Assembly: GCA_036345935.2 (NCBI GenBank)
Contig: JADWOT020001489.1
Coordinates: 1 to 64,000, forward strand
Length of the DNA stretch: 64,000 bases
Direction: 5' to 3'
Source: Taenia hydatigena
Lineage: Eukaryota > Platyhelminthes > Cestoda > Cyclophyllidea > Taeniidae
The notes beneath the pieces were generated by a model. It had not been told where the DNA came from and did not search any database. It saw only the letters and a list, made by a program, of their open reading frames with translations. Each line of letters opens with the position of its first letter. Positions within the stretch are counted from its first letter, which is position 1. Position numbers and translations under genes: made by a program. This document shows positions 23,494 to 36,751 of this stretch, piece after piece.

Positions 23494-24222
23494 ATGCTTT
23501 TCTTTACAAACGCGGAGGGCAACGCTCATTATTATGATCGTGCAAGACAGCATTACGATGACGTAGAGGATTTATTTCGTGGCCTCGCGTCGGATGAGTT
23601 TCCTGCTAATGCACAGGCTCTGATCAGCTGTTTGATCACCACACCATGTCGCTGCACGAAAACTTCGCCGTGTGGGATGAGACGCTACAGGTGCGACTTG
23701 CCAGTACTGCGATCTGCTTCCTTCACTCGTCTCTGCTTGGACGTGTCTATGGATGTTCCCAACTTCGCAAACCAGTGGGATGCATTCTCGAGGACAGCAG
23801 GTGGCACCGCACTGGACATGCGTGAGTGGTTTGAAGAAGGTGGAGAAGGAAGAGAACGGATGCAGATGAGCGACTATGACTGTGTCATTTTATATCTTGA
23901 TTACCCTGATTTCAAACGGCGGGATTGTGGACACCTGAATGCCATAGCCGATGTCTTCGCGTCAAAGCAAACGCTTGTTGTGACAGGCTCGATGTGGCAA
24001 ACGTTGGATCTCCACCCGAACTTGGACTGCTTGCAAAAGATATTCAAAGCCTTAGGTGGTTTTCGCTTTCTCCCTTTTTCCAACTTACCTGATAGTTTTC
24101 GCATTTGGTGCAACCGGTGGCAAAACAATTGGACGATCGATTTGGTAGGGATAGTACAGTGGGCCTGTCTCCATGTCATATGGAGGAGAAGTAAAGCCTT
24201 GCACTCTTCGGCATGTTTGTGA
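23494..24222 (+). CDS. Unrecognised 242-codon ORF, spacer paralogue (probably frame-broken)
   Basis: This is the longest member of the family shared with 12843-13304 and 49525-49986; no function is recognised. Residues from about 140 to 222 match the arm copies. The reading continues through TGG where the arm copies have TAG. The first ~45 residues look protein-like (HYYDRARQHYDDVEDLF), and a CTCTGCAG acceptor-like site sits just upstream at about 23482-23489. Between about 23620 and 23820 a different frame reads more convincingly (DHHTMSLHENFAVWDETLQV). An old frameshift or an unrecognised intron is therefore likely, and the continuous ORF is partly accidental. Its 5' flank (23.2-23.46 kb) and 3' flank (24.2-25.4 kb) are both duplicated blocks from the arms. 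Confidence 0.4.
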   Translation: MLFFTNAEGNAHYYDRARQHYDDVEDLFRGLASDEFPANAQALISCLITTPCRCTKTSPCGMRRYRCDLPVLRSASFTRLCLDVSMDVPNFANQWDAFSRTAGGTALDMREWFEEGGEGRERMQMSDYDCVILYLDYPDFKRRDCGHLNAIADVFASKQTLVVTGSMWQTLDLHPNLDCLQKIFKALGGFRFLPFSNLPDSFRIWCNRWQNNWTIDLVGIVQWACLHVIWRRSKALHSSACL

Positions 24223-25350
24223 TTGGTCAGTCAATGGCAGCACTCGATGGGGTGCCTAAAGCTTTCAAAATAAATATTATACAATTGTGCTTGAAAAGAC
24301 CTACACTTTTTATTAATGCAGTGATTAGAATCGGAACAAAATAAGAGTGATTTGGAACTGTGGGGCCGTAGGTACTTTATTAGCTTGGTGCTACTATCTT
24401 TGTGAAGGCGCCTTTGTGGGCTGTAATGGTGGCTTTATTTCTCAACACTTATCCATAGCGTGTGAGAAGGCTGTTTGCTTACACTATGTGACTTAACTAG
24501 TCGGTCAGAAGTGATGCTTGGCTTCGCGATTAGATATTCCTGACTTCCTCTGCCTTCCTGAGGGCCACATAGCTACACGCGTGACATCTGGTGGCGTGTA
24601 CTTTCAAACACCGAGACGCATTTTTCCTGCTTCAAGCGTCGCTGCTGACCTCCAAACACAGATTTTAAATTGTGAATTTTAAATTGTGAATTTGAGATGG
24701 TCGGTGTACACACCGAGTGCACGTTGAAGGCTAGGGAATGTGGATTCGCAAGTTAGACAGCATTGATTTTGCTTCCTTATGACCAACTATAAGCTTCTTA
24801 AACGTTGTTTAAATGAGTGGGCATTAACTTGAGGCCGGCGAGCGTTGCGAGTTATGATCCGCAGTCGCAATCATCACCAGATCTCAAGTCAAGGCCAAAG
24901 CTAGCCACCAAACATGCAAGTGACATTGAGATGTGAGAGGTAGCGCATAAAATCAATGAGCCTTTGATATTACGCCCCTAATTTTTGAACGCTTTTGGGT
25001 GCTCTGTGTAAAAAATCGACTGATTGGCAAAATATGGTCTAGTCGTGTTAGCCATCTGTGCTTTGCACTCCTCTCTGGAATCACTGAGGACATGGGTGAG
25101 ACAGGCTTAATTACCACAAGATTAACTATTAAAATACCAAACAGAGCATTGCATTTTTAGCATTAATCTGATAAGCCTGTAAAAGTGGGTTTGTCGGATT
25201 TTCTATTGCTTGAAACGCGATATTCGACCACTTCATTGCGCTTTCATATTCTTCTCGTGTAGATACTAGTAAGACGTGACGATGTTAGCAGTACCTTATT
25301 CATCTTCAGTCACAGTTACATTTGACGGCAAGCCAGTTAGAATATAATTG
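23850..25350 (+). repeat. Block H' in spacer: copy of 49.72-51.19 kb
   Basis: The plus strand aligns with right-arm plus strand from the family ORF through TTTCAAAATAAAT, GACATCTGGTGGC-like, AACTTGAG-CGG-GAGCGTT and GACGTGACGATGTTxGCAGTACC near 25.27 kb. Identity is moderate with many indels. It carries the third ORF family member. Confidence 0.8.
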
Positions 25351-25429
25351 GCTGTAGGCCGAGTCGGAAAATAACTGATTAGCCAAACCACTTACCTGAA
25401 CAGCTAACCTCGCATCTGACCAGCAGCTC

Positions 25430-28400
25430 TCATGGGTTTATTCATTGGCACGCTGATTTTGCAGATGCCGTGCTGTATTTTACAAGTCTTTGAGACACAT
25501 GCGCACCACTACCAACACCAAAACTTAGGGTCATGTAGCAAAAATGTTTGGTTGAACCTAACCAAGGTCAATTTTGGAAACTATACAAGCATTGTCAGCC
25601 TCTCAGACAGTGGTTGTGTGTGCTCGATTTTTCGCAAGAATGGCGAGTTGAAACGCTGAGCATTGTTGATGTGGGACACTATTTTGGTGAAATAAGTGAC
25701 GCATTTTGGGTGTGACATACCAGTGACTACAGAATTACTCAGAGGACAGGGAATATCTTGTAATCGAGCGATTGTATTTATTGTAAAGTTATTGCGGCTG
25801 ATAACGGCGATAGTGTGCATGAAGACGCTGAAGCCTACGTGTGTTTGTGTGCTTACACAACCCTTTCACAACTATTGCCTTTCAATACCAGTACCGCCCC
25901 ACGTCACGAGTGGGTGACAAAACCCTCGACCACTGAGCTATATTAGCCTTTGCTGAATTCATTCGTTCTTCGCAAATGGTGCAAATATTTTCGGCGTTTG
26001 CTGTTTCTGCAATCAATCCTTCATCCAGACAGTTTGATTCTTCATGCGGATAGGCGTTATGCGTCTGGATGGATGCCAAATGGTTTATTTTTATATAGCT
26101 GACTCTATGGAAGGAATCGGATTATTAAATTCAGTCTCAGTATACTACCGCTTGCGAGCACTTTGAAGTCAGAATAGTAAAGAGATAGAAGCCGTGTAGT
26201 TAAGCAGGGTAGCTGGACTTGGACTAATTCATTCCGCTTATTGGCCTGAGAGATGCTGCAGGTGACCTATCAAACAATCACAATGCCCTGTGCTAAAAGG
26301 GGACAGATTACTGGCACCAAATTCACCTTGTTCGCATCCAGAACTTGTATTTCTTTGCATAACTTTTGTGAGGACCCAACCATGAACTGTATTTAAAATC
26401 TGTTTTGCAGTGAATTCAATCTCCTCCCACCGCTCCTACTTATCTCTTCTCAGTAGGCCACAAAACCAACATGTGCGGGTTGATAAGGATGTGTGTTTTA
26501 AAATATGCCTGATTACACAATATGAAGCAACCAAAGCATATTTTTCTCCTTCAGCGACGGTTTTGCTTGCAAAATATTGTATTCACTGACACCGTTCAGA
26601 CTCGATTTCTGAGCGTTATTTGACAGATTCACCTAGCCCATGGTGAGGTGATGCCGATCCTACAGTGCAGAGTTTTCCGCTGCTAATCATTCCCATAACA
26701 CTCAAATATTAGATTTGGCATTAGTAATTGGGTTTCCTTGCTTAGTGGTGCACAATTGGAGACATTTTACGCATTCACACCCATAGTATAGCCCAGATAG
26801 ATGCTCGAAGCAGACTGAGCATGGATTTAAATCCGACTTGTAGACCGGTCCCGGTGTTTTGCCAAAAAGATGTCAGTAAAATAGCGTGCTGCTGAAATCG
26901 CGGTGAAGAAAGGAGGCTTGTCAGAACCGGCAAGTGTTAGGTGGGGCGACTGCAGATGGTGAGGCTGCGGGAAAGTAACAGCGTATACTTATAACGGCTT
27001 CGAGTTGGGCCTGTTTTTGCGCATTGAGGACCACACTGACCGCTTAAACTAATGTTCATTTCGCAAGGTAGGGAAGTGCACAAGAATAGTCTTTGTGAGT
27101 TGTTTACAGCTGGCCAGAGTTGAGAGCCTGGTTGTGAGCCTAGGCAACTAAAAGGTTTCTGAGGCGCTAATCAGTAGCAACTGATCATTCGTTTTATGTC
27201 CTTTCGATGCGAAAACAGATCAGCACATGTGAGGTGGTGCACGCAAGCACTGGGACCTTGGAGGTGGATGGGTTTTCAGCGGTCGAATCAATCGACGAAA
27301 ATCCACCGATCGTGGCGACTGTAAGGTGTAAAGCTGAACTGCTGACGTAATCATTGCAGGCTCGGTTGCAGACCCTTATAACAAATTAGGTCTCCTGTTA
27401 TCCAACGTATTGTTTGACTTCCACACGTCACTGCTAGCATTCATGTAATTATTTCAGCATAGCCTTCTTAGTCCAAGGAGGGATGGTGGTATGATCCCAT
27501 GCATGAAAGCTACCAAACTGTTAAATTTCGTGGTTCGCACTTCCAACCGTTCAATAGAGCATGGCTGCTTCCATAGAAGCGTAATATTTGGTCAGCAGTA
27601 ACCACGTAGTCGCCTATTCAATTGATTGCAAGTACGAATGTGCGATTTTAGCGCTATGCCATCATAGGACATTTAAGGTGGTTGTGGGAGCACTGGAATG
27701 CAAAACGCTCATCTCGTTCGTTGCAAAAAGTGCCTGTGCATAGAACGGTGTACACAAGTTAAAATAGTTGTAGGCAACGTTCATAAGTTTGCCAGTTGCT
27801 TATTCTGGAGACGCTAGACCGCCTGCATGTCAGGTGGGTGAGTTGGTGCTGGTGGTCCGTGAGGAGGAAATAAACTTCACTTCGCATCAAAACTCTACCA
27901 GCAGTATAGCCCACTTTGCTCAGCAGCCTAGTTTGCTATGCCCGTCCCCCAGATTCGATGCCTTTAATCAGATTCCGGCCCTTTTGATGAATGGGCGGAC
28001 ATGAAGCTGAACAGCTACGAGTGATCCCATAAGTCTACTTCCACCAAATATTCACTTACTTTGAATTCAACGCTTAGGGTTACACGATTTTCCATATTTC
28101 ATACCTATTTCGCGAAGCAATTTTAATCCAGCAAAAGTGTGAGTAGCCGAATTAATGATAAAACAGTTGAACTGTACCTACTTGATCACCATAATCTGCA
28201 ATTTTGCAATGACAGTGCATCTTATTCCAATAATTGCGGATTGCCGGTTTTTTTCCGTGGAACCGGTCGCACTTAATCCCGTCACACGGATACAGAAAAA
28301 TGGAAAAATGCATGCAGTTAGCCCATGTCTTTGCATTTTTGCTTTGCAATTGTACGCGTGCAAGCTGCTTCTGCGAATTTCTTGTTAGGAAATTTCAACG

Positions 28401-31100
28401 AAATTGTTACGATCATAGAAATCGGTGACATAACTACAACTCGACGATTACCGTCTCAGAACGCGTCGTTTTGAGTAAAACCTACTTTGGGCTATATTAA
28501 GAATTCATCCTGCTCCGCATGATGCATACCCGTTCCTAGAAGTCGCAAGAACAGATGCACCAAAAACAATTTTGAGTCAACTGAAGGAAGTGGAATATTC
28601 ACCATATTGATGACATTAATGACCCGTGCTACCCTATAAATATTTGCGTGCCTTGTTATTGAATTAGTTAAAACGTTTTAATGTTGATAAAAATGAACAT
28701 GAAGATGGCAACGCTCTTTGATAATATGCTGTTAATGATAGTGGCCTGGACTAGAGGTTAACCACTTAGACACATGCCGAGAAGCAGCCGACACGTGAGT
28801 TGCATTTGAAGGCTTGCAAAGTTTAGAAATATAAGCTTAGATTTCAAATCCTCCTAAGGAGGACTGTAGAGCGGGTATTGTAGTGGGCCTACGTGAGAGC
28901 CAACTTCACTTTGCTTGAGGAGAATGGAGTTAGTTGCATGGGAGGAGAAGCTTGCGTTGCCTTCACGGTAGCTGAACATATCAGCGTTGAAAACTCACTC
29001 ATTTGCAGAGATCGTTTGACAGCAATAGAGGACAATTCAAACGACTTGTTGTAAGTGTCATGCAAGAAGCGATTTCGGCGGAACTGAGTCGCAAAGTGTA
29101 ACTCGAACTGCAGAGGGGAGGATGGAGGTAACGTCTGATAAAATCACGAAATGAAATCTCGCCACGGCGACATCAATGATGCAAGAAGCTTGTGATCTGC
29201 TTTGCTAATTTACTAAACGTTCACGAAGAAGTAACTAGGGAGACTAGAAAGGTTGGTTGGTAGCTTTGGAACTCGATGGTACGTCGGTTTCTTATACCGT
29301 GTGCATGCACGCTTCGCCCACTTGACGTTAGTGGCAATGGCGGAAATTTCAAAGAACGCAGATGTCATCGCCCTTTCCTGTCAATCGTTGAGTCGGCAAT
29401 GGGTCCGTCATCCAAACTGGATGCAAAAGCAGTCGTGCGAAGCATTCCTGTGCAAGCTTGTTCTCACTTTTCCATCGTAACATCCGCAGATTCTCCTCAA
29501 CGTCATTCAGGTAATAACATGGAAATGAATTTTTGGTTCTAGAATGGTTTATGCATATCTTCCAAATCAGATGCAGACTTGCCAATTTATCTTCATCAAG
29601 GCCAGTCTTTCTACAGCATCAGGTCACAGGGTCAGAACTTCTAGCCTTACAACTCCAAGTGCACTATGTAATCTGTCTTTTCCATTCAAAGAAACAACAG
29701 ATTCCGCTATCGCAAATTTTCTGCTCCCTTAAGTAAATTGACTTTTGAATGGGCGAGAGGGGATAGAGATGGAGGAGAGAACTGAAGTGGGTAGACAAAT
29801 TGACATGATTTGATGCTGCATGGAATTGAGTTGCGATTTGAAGTTCAGCAGGACGGTATCATCAAAATGACGTAGTTCATCTGATGAACAATCCACTCGA
29901 TGCGCGGGATGGGGTCCACTCACTCATGTGCCCCTACCACATCTGGTCAACCTGCTTTTGTCGCTTATGGTCAATGGTTATTAAGTAGTAAGGAAGGAAT
30001 TTACGCGATTGAAGTGGTACAGGTTCGCTAATTTGTTAAGGAATGACCATGAACCGAGACACAAGATGGTGACCCGCGCCATTAATCACTACATCCACTT
30101 CGTGTTGCTTGAAGGCAGCCTCGGTCTGTGGATGCTCAACGTTTTTAGTAGAACTAATCACGTGCTTCATGGTCAATGTTCGCATGTTCAGATATAACCT
30201 TACCAGGTCGCCGCCATCCCATCCAATGTGGCTTTTGAATCAGTGTACAAGCTAATAAATCGAAGGATGCGTAAGTACCTCATTTTTAATGTGAGCAAAA
30301 CAGTTGGCCTTTTGGATGAAGACCTCAACGGAAGATGAGGTTTGGAGTTGCGAGTGAGTGTTAAAAACCAAGTAAAATAACGCTTGCTAAACAGTACAAC
30401 ACGGCGTTGGGAAGGGACATGACAATGTCGAAGGAGACAGTAGCAGAGACAATGATGTCGTTGCTCACTCCGACATTGCTAAGTAGCAAACAAAAGTGTA
30501 GGGATCTTTAGCATCACTGCCATCATGATGAATAACGATGCAAGTAGACAATGCCATACATCACAGCCATCCAACCTATTTAACCATTGATTTTGAGCAA
30601 TTTGGCTGCTCTAAGTTTGCATTTGGCATTGCGAAGTGCAGTCTTTAGACCCCCTCGACGGTCACTGCTTTTGTCCTCTAATTAGACATAAAGTGCTTGC
30701 TATATGAAGGCATTCAGCACATGGAACGACCAATGCATTTAACGATCCTTTAAGTGCACTAAAATCATGATGTTCTATGGTTATTGATCACAATGAAAGT
30801 TGTTGGTGGCACTAGCCACAACCAAATTTGACAGTTATTCTCCTACGATCCATCTTTGCAGTTTAGAGAAGTCCACATCCAGTGATCTTGAGTTACTGCA
30901 CTTTCTTTTGTATAAAAGTAAAGCCTTAGGCAAAATTTTACTATGCCTGCACTTATTTTCAACTATCTCTTACTTCACTCATCTAGCCAGATGGAATCAT
31001 CAGCATGCCTTGACCGCGACAAGCACTGCTTTCGCTTGATTCAAGTGCCATTCATCAGTCCACATTCTAATGCCAACCCATAAAACCTCATCATTTCAAT
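25430..31100. other. Spacer stretch without recognisable genes
   Basis: ORFs are under 90 codons and overlap on both strands. The tRNA-like A box at 25930 and scattered AT-rich palindromic bits are the only structured signals I could pick out. No copy of this stretch in the arms was recognised by eye. Confidence 0.5.
25880..25947 (-). other. tRNA-like sequence (Pol III A box), probably a relic
   Basis: The minus strand reads GGCTAATATAGCTCAGTGG then TCGAGGG. TAGCTCAGTGG (25930-25940) fits the tRNA D-arm/A-box consensus exactly. A short GGGT..ACCC hairpin follows, but no GGTTCGAATCC-type B box occurs at the right distance, and the acceptor ends do not pair. It could be a degenerate tRNA, a SINE head or chance. 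Confidence 0.2.
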
Positions 31101-31109
31101 TTGCTATAT

Positions 31110-31420
31110 CTTACTACTTGTTCTTCGTCAGCACCTAGCACTTTGAGCCTTGGAGGTTCGTGATTGAGGATGGTACGCGATGGAGTCCAAATGCGACTGC
31201 AAGTGTAGGTGCAATCCAGTCCTCGGTTTACGCACCAGCATTGCGTTATGTACGATTTAATGAAAATTGGCAACAGTTTATTAGTCTTAAAGCGAATGTG
31301 GACGTAATTACTTCGAAAACAGCACAGAGTGGTCCATGGCAGGTGTATGACGCATCACCATCGAGGTCTCAGAAGTGCAGCTATTTGCAGTCCAAAATTA
31401 GAACGGTCTCAAGCAAGAAC
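31110..31420 (+). repeat. Block F1: duplicated pair within spacer
   Basis: This matches 35070-35350 in direct orientation. Shared runs are TTCGTG.xT.AGGATGG, AAATGCGACTGCAA, CTCGGTxTxCGCAC and GACGCATCxCCATCGAxGTCTC. Both copies are open for 94-104 codons in the plus strand (31160-31444 and 35034-35348), with similar predicted peptides. Confidence 0.7.
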
Positions 31421-31449
31421 CACGTAAACAGATGGCGCAAGTAAAAAGC

Positions 31450-34400
31450 GCGTGTATTAGCCATGGGTTTGGCAACCCACTACTCGATTGGCATCGATGC
31501 TGTACATCACCCTACATCTAATCCCAACGCTTAGTGATCGAGATATTGCTGATGCTGCTGTGTTGATGTAGAGCAGGTCTGTAATGTACCTGATAGCGTG
31601 CAGCGATATTCGACCCCTTGGAGCGACGATCTACAAAGCAATCGGGAGTCTAGAACGCAGGCTTGAGACCCGATTTTGAAACCTGTGAGTGCGATGGCGC
31701 GCGTGCTGACTGTCTAGACGCCTTTTGCTTCAGGAACGTGAGGAGTAATTACACACCCTATCGTCGGGATTATGGTGATAAGTGAGTGTGTGCTAGGAGG
31801 TACACGATGTCGAAAATGCAAAGGTTAGCATCATTGCAAGCAGAATTTGACACTGCGCGAGGGATCCCTATTTGATATTTAGTCCATCACTTTCAAATGT
31901 TACGCAGGACTAGGTATACACTCAGGGTCAAGTAAACGATGCTACGTAAGCCTTAGCGCGACAGAGGAGAAATGCGTCAATTTACATATATCTAACATCA
32001 GAGCCCATTCATTCATGTTACGAATTGTAAACCTCGTGAATATGGTCAATGGATTCGGAAACGCTATTTACAATTGTAATTTTACTCAAGAAAGATGTAA
32101 TGTAGAAGTGCATCTTTTGATGCATCACCAGCCCTAAGATTGCTGATGCGAAGTTTCAAGGAGGAAGGCAAGGAGATGCGATTCCATCATTTAAGAAGTT
32201 ATACGGCATGTTTGATTTTACACACTCCTTAGTTGTCACTGCCATGCTGTCAATGCTAAGTAGCACTGTTTTCATTGGACCATTTTTGAAGATGGAATTT
32301 CAATGCATCGTATTAATGGAGCAAGCACAGCTCGTCACACAAAGTGTCAACTCGGTTCCTACTTGACTAGTACAGAAAGTGGTTACACGTAATGATAGCC
32401 CAGTGGTTGTTGGTGGTGGTGGTGGTGGTTACGCATTCGCCGCAGATTGACAAATAGTGAGGCTGGTTGAATGAACGTCCATGTGTTAGTAGAGCAAGCA
32501 TGGCACACTTGAAAATAAATAATCCTTTTATGGAATCATTACTAAAGTGCTGCAAGTTCTGTGCGTGAACGTCCCTTGCACTCTCAACGTCCTACGATAA
32601 CGGGCTGTCAAGTTATAGCTCCACATTACTTGATCATGCAACAATTACTACTCCTTACCAAAATTAGCCCATCGGTATGCGCTTCTTAATAAAGAAAATG
32701 CCTCATTGATGATGAGATGTTAGCTACCATCCAAGCAGCACCAACTCGATTCGTGGTGAAGGGCTATTGCTTCGGTGGCAGCGATCGCCTTTTAGCGAGC
32801 AGTCTGCTGGCTGTCTTGCAGAAACTTGGCCCGGGTGGCTTGTAGCAATATGCCAAAGTCTGTTTTATGCGGATGTTTTTCCGCATCAACATAGAATGCT
32901 TTATGGCTGCCGAATTTTCCACCGCCACTCAGATAGAGTAAATCCTCAATGTTAATGTAGTTGTTTTTCCCTCTGTAACCAAATCCTATTCTTCATTCGA
33001 AACTAGGGCTCTGCTCTACTTTTCACACAATTCACGCACCCTATTCATGATATTCTCCTCAAGGATGCACGCTTAGTTCACGTTAAGTCCAAGAGTGGTG
33101 ATGGAAACTGTTTTAGCATTTGCTATAAAGTAGGCTATAACGTGTTGCTGACCCGGATTGTGTGTCCCTGTGTCCTCGTTCCTGGCAAGTGCCCCACCAG
33201 GAAGTCAAACCATTAGTTTTTAATGCAGGACAGATGTGATTTAGCACAGTGGTGGGACTTGAGTGTACGAGTACGCCCTCCTACCAATAGAGGCTGCAGA
33301 AGACTAATCAGGAATTTACGGCACTCAATCAAGCATAATTATGGTGAGGGACTAACTAGGGATTTGGAGTGATTATTAGCCAAGATAAAAGCGCATTTTG
33401 AAAAGGCTCAGTAAGGGCTCACTTTTCCCAGTGTTTAACGAATTGTTCTGTTGCGCACGTCTGCGTGAGCACTTTTGTGAAGTAACTGGCTTCAGTAAGA
33501 TCCTGCGCCAAGGAACTTGATGCAAATAAATTAAAAGATATCGCGGAGATATGCGTTGTCATTCGCCTACCAATTTTTGGTGACACAAAGCATGTTAGCA
33601 AAATGCTGTGATTGGAAGGAAAACAAAATTGGCGACTCTTCTTTTGCTCTCCATTGAAGAAGCAAATGAAGGCAACGAAGCGTGATTAAAACAATGCGGA
33701 ATACCTCGGTCCTGACCTAATGGCACATAGACTCACATGGTAAATGGATAAAACACCAAAATTTCATAGCCATCACATCGACGTCACTCCACCAGCAGGT
33801 CTTTGACCCTGAGATCGGCACATGTGCCTACTAACACACCATCTCTTAAAACGCCTATTGTCCAATTGTTTTAGTGAAGCTGAGTTTGCCACATTAATTG
33901 GGTGTACACGATTGCGATAAGCCAGCCACATTCAGCTTTGCATTGTGCTCATTACATTTTGCACCGCATTTGATGGATGCTGAACGATATGCCACGGGTA
34001 TGAGTCGGATTTAGACTAACGCAACGACGAGGCGTAGCCTGAAGCCTACATTGCAGCGACGTATGCAGTCTCATTTGTTACTCCTTCGCAAGTCTTCCCG
34101 CTTACCGCATGCCACCGTTGCTCTGACTGCTTGCATTCACCAGGAGTACAGTACCATAATTGACTCGGGCAAGAGAAGATTTGTGGATTCGAATCACGAG
34201 ACATATGCTAAGGAGAGCTTAGCTTAGGGAATAGAAGGCATACTTTCTAGTCGATCGTCTTAGGAGTCAGCAATGCCTCGATGCCGTCGTTGTGATGCCT
34301 AAACGCGTGCTTGCAGAAAGACACAAAGCAACTTTAGCATTCCTTCACCTCCAGCCTCCCTGATCAGACACCAATTTGATGCATTAAAGCAATGATTGCT

Positions 34401-35030
34401 AGTCCAAATTACGTGCAGCTGCAAAATGTCATCCTATTAGTAAATGATGCAGAGAGCAACCTTTTAGATGCCTCGCAGCTCTTGCAATTCTTTGATGATG
34501 GTGTTTCCATTAATACACCTTTTCGTTGTTGTGCGATGTGGATGGGGAGGCGATGCCTAAATGAGTGTGTTCGATACCTTCCTTTAGCAAAGGGATGTAG
34601 ACTTGCACTGGGCATTCATTTCTAGATTTTAACCAAGTCAGGTAGCAAGCTAGGGAGGTCCTCAAGAATTGTTGTATTTTATCAAACGCAACGATTCGGC
34701 CACCTTAATTAGTTGTCAGCCTACAAGCCAATCACATCCTCATTATTTAACCACTAAGTCAAAATTACTCGTGACTGACTTATGTGTGTGTATCCTTTAA
34801 AGCCGCAGATTGCGGGTTGTGGGAGACTACGTGCTCGTCTTAATAGCGTAGCAGCTTGTTATTTCTATCCCGGTTGTCAGTTGAGCCTCAATCATTTGTT
34901 GACTTTGATGCTTTCGAATCGATTGCATCATGGTTATCTTACGTGTAAAGATATTCATCTCGTCGGGATTTGTGCATCGCCTCCGCTTAATATCGGTACC
35001 CATTTTCAGTCTGTATTCTATTAGTAACCC
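31450..35030. other. Spacer stretch without recognisable genes
   Basis: It contains the (GGT)n run at 32411 and short frames only (up to 77 codons, for example 34392-34625). Nothing was recognised as a domain, RNA or transposon end. Confidence 0.5.
32411..32430 (+). repeat. (GGT)n microsatellite
   Basis: Six to seven GGT triplets lie in a stretch that is otherwise non-repetitive. No gene context is evident. Confidence 0.8.
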
Positions 35031-35069
35031 ATAATGCACTTATTATTTGAATTTATTGCCCACGCTACT

Positions 35070-35350
35070 TGCTGCATGTCAATAGGAAGCATCTGGACCC
35101 TTTGGGATTCGTGGGTAAGGATGGCGTGTGAAGGAGTGACAAATGCGACTGCAAACCCACTTGCAATCCCACCCTCGGTATCCGCACTAACATGGTGTTG
35201 GCTACAATTAGATGCGATTTCAAAATATTTTAATCAGCTCCCAACAGATGCGGAGGCACTTAAGTTGACCCCAGTGCAGAATGGAACGTTGCAGACACAT
35301 GGCGCATCCCCATCGAAGTCTCGTCACAGCTGCAGGTTAAAGGATTGATT
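35070..35350 (+). repeat. Block F2: duplicated pair within spacer
   Basis: This is the partner of 31110-31420. The encoded peptides share NATA, VSA/VYAPA and GASPSxS-type segments, but no family is recognised. The pair has no copy in the inverted arms. Confidence 0.7.
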
Positions 35351-36751
35351 GCTGGAGTGATGCAATTTTTGTGTTTCACCAATTGGGTAAGTTTAGAAGG
35401 AGGCTTGCATAAAAAGGCGACTCGCTCGATAACAGACCGACAGTTCACAGAAGGGACTAAGACATTTTCATTGCGATTCAGCTAACACCTTAGATAATGT
35501 GCTCGTGCTGTCCTACAGGCTCACTTCTACTTGTACCATTATCAGCAATCCAACGTCGTGTTAACTGCAATTGAATTGTTGAGTAAAAACGAAGTTGAAT
35601 CGTAAGTTGATGTGCACTTAGGAACTTGCGACCAAGTTCCTGTTCTGTAGTTCATCATTCTTACAGACGTTAAATGTGGCTCTCCGCCAGTGCATATATC
35701 ACGTTCTACTCTGCTAATGGACACCTTTGCATTCCAAAACCCATCTCCTTTCTTCTTTTTCGCACTTTAAAGACTAAATCACTGCACCATTGATTGTCAT
35801 TACCAATTGGAGTCATTGGCAATCTCCAGTGGGTATTTACCATGCTTACTCAGCAATACTTTGCATGAAGCTCATGAGCGTGGCAGTATCATTGCCAGCT
35901 ATCAAAAATTGATATTTTCCGAATGTCACACGTGCATGTCGCGCGAGTTCAAGTGTGGAAATCAGGATAATACATGTAAATCTGGTAGAGTATATGTCAA
36001 TATTTGACTGCAGTAAAAAAATTAATAATGATCAGGCATAGAAAGTGGAATGCTAAACCTTATTCTTTATGAACAACGCCATTACTAAGTGAAATACTGC
36101 TGGAGTGGTCTGCTTTGTCCACGCGCATCCTCGTTTTTGACAAGACACTTTGATCAAACTGAGCTAAAGAAGAGACTAGAAGGTTGACTGGCATTGTTAT
36201 GTCAACAGCTTAGTGGATAGCTGGATGGTCGGCTGCAATGTCGGCGTTTAGAGGACACACGGGATATCTCGCCCTTCTCACTTGGGGTGGGGCCTTCGTG
36301 TGGTTGTTGAATATTCAAGGCCATTATGGATCCAAAAACTATTTCTAGAGCGTGCTACACCACACGCATAATCATTTGACCACTCCTCCTTCCATTTACA
36401 GGACTAATAAGTCGCAGAAGGCGTACTTTGGGAAATAGGCAGCAGTGCGACATCCCGCTTAGCCACATATGTTCCACCCACCCTCTCTGCAGAGGCTCTG
36501 TAAAGTCCATGACTAAAGTCTTTGAGGGATAGTGAAGCTGTGCCCACTTATCTCGTCTCCCAGCCGTGTTATTAGGACGGAACTACGAGCTGCAGAAAAA
36601 CAAGTAGCCTCTCATTTGTACAAGAAAATGTGCCATCCACCGACCACTCCACAGCCGCTAAAACGCATACGGGGTTTCGTTTGCTTAGCTTTAGCTGTTG
36701 TCATGCGTCTGCGGTACGATCCAGCATGACCGATCGATCTTGCCTGATAAA

